Shown here: piece by piece, positions 5,691 through 6,055 of the stretch | Position numbering within the stretch: position 1 is the first letter of the stretch | Layout: each line of letters starts with the position of its first letter | Origin: Hyphomicrobiales bacterium | GTDB lineage: Bacteria > Pseudomonadota > Alphaproteobacteria > Rhizobiales > Beijerinckiaceae | DNA length: 6,055 bases | NCBI GenBank assembly: GCA_028290595.1 | Contig: JAQGJO010000037.1 | Location: 1 to 6,055, forward strand | Direction of reading: 5' to 3' | Program-made: the position numbers and the translations under genes | The notes under the pieces: generated by a model | Databases searched by the model: none | What the model was told of the DNA's origin: nothing | Seen by the model: the letters and a program-made list of their open reading frames with translations, nothing else

Positions 5691-6055
5691 ATGGATGACG
5701 CTGTTGCGAAAGCGCGGGTTGAAGACAAGTTCGTCACGGTCGACGGGCTGAAGCTGCGCTACATCGAGGCCGGCAGCGGCCCGCCGCTGCTGTTGCTGCA
5801 TGGCGCGTCGCTGGGCTCCTCCGCCGATGTGTTCCTGCGCAATCTGCCGCCGCTGGCGAAGGCTGGCTTCCGTGCCATTGCCTTCGATTTTCCCGGCTTC
5901 GGCCTGTCCGACACGCCGTCGGATCATTCGGCCGCTTACCGCCGCGCCTCGATCCTGAAATTCATGGATGCACTGGGCCTTGAGAAGGCGGCGCTGATCG
6001 GCCATTCGCAATCGGGCGGCCCGGCCATCCAGACGGCGCTGCAGGCGCCCGACAG
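5691..6055 (+). CDS. Alpha/beta hydrolase, N-terminal part (3' end beyond window)
   Basis: The first 121 residues of an alpha/beta-hydrolase-fold enzyme, truncated by the right edge. The oxyanion-hole segment LLLLHGAS is at 33-40, the strand/turn DFPGFGLSD at 66-74, and the nucleophile elbow GHSQSGG at 104-110 with Ser106 as nucleophile. The elbow reads G-x-S-x-S where G-x-S-x-G is usual. The acid and His of the triad lie beyond the window. Start ATG at 5691 is preceded by a modest AAGGG site (5678-5682) and lies 11 nt after the VOC stop, so translation is probably coupled within one operon. Next to a VOC protein, a natural guess is a C-C hydrolase acting on a ring-cleavage product, but esterase, epoxide hydrolase or haloalkane dehalogenase activity cannot be excluded from the N-terminus. 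Confidence 0.9.
   Translation, partial: MDDAVAKARVEDKFVTVDGLKLRYIEAGSGPPLLLLHGASLGSSADVFLRNLPPLAKAGFRAIAFDFPGFGLSDTPSDHSAAYRRASILKFMDALGLEKAALIGHSQSGGPAIQTALQAPD

Overview
The window is GC-rich, densely coding DNA. It looks like an alphaproteobacterium of the Hyphomicrobiales (Bradyrhizobium/Xanthobacteraceae-like), judged from codon use with strong third-position G/C, strong AGGAGG ribosome sites, Rhizobiales-style protein families, and a palindromic intergenic element of the GTCATTCC...GGAATGAC kind common in that group. The placement is an inference from these traits, not from a search.

Layout: (1) 1-508, minus: N-terminal part of a DUF1800-family protein that runs off the left edge. (2) 591-1718, minus: complete zinc-dependent medium-chain alcohol dehydrogenase. 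(3) 1719-1906: divergent control region. (4) 1907-2689 and 2743-3618, plus: an SDR dehydrogenase followed by a TauD/TfdA-type Fe(II)/2-oxoglutarate dioxygenase, probably one operon. (5) 3619-3757: convergent gap with a compound palindrome. (6) 3758-4750, minus: a 330-aa protein with the periplasmic-binding-protein fold, resembling 4,5-dihydroxyphthalate decarboxylase and lacking a signal peptide. (7) 4751-4860: second divergent control region. (8) 4861-5679, plus: a two-domain VOC (glyoxalase/extradiol dioxygenase superfamily) gene with an in-frame TAG at codon 157, followed after 11 nt by (9) an alpha/beta hydrolase, 5691 to the right edge.

Taken together, genes 2 and 4-9 look like part of an accessory catabolic cluster, probably for an aromatic or other ring compound. 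It holds two dehydrogenases, an Fe/2-oxoglutarate oxygenase, a decarboxylase-like protein, a ring-cleavage-type VOC protein and a C-C-hydrolase-like protein. Neither the substrate nor the order of steps can be read from the sequence.

The most striking observation is the amber codon in the VOC gene. It sits exactly where a Tyr is expected from alignment of the two internal domains. The frame stays open and domain-like for 115 more codons and is followed by an intact, closely spaced hydrolase start. This is either a very recent nonsense mutation, a sequencing error, or readthrough. No RNA genes, insertion sequences or CRISPR arrays were seen.
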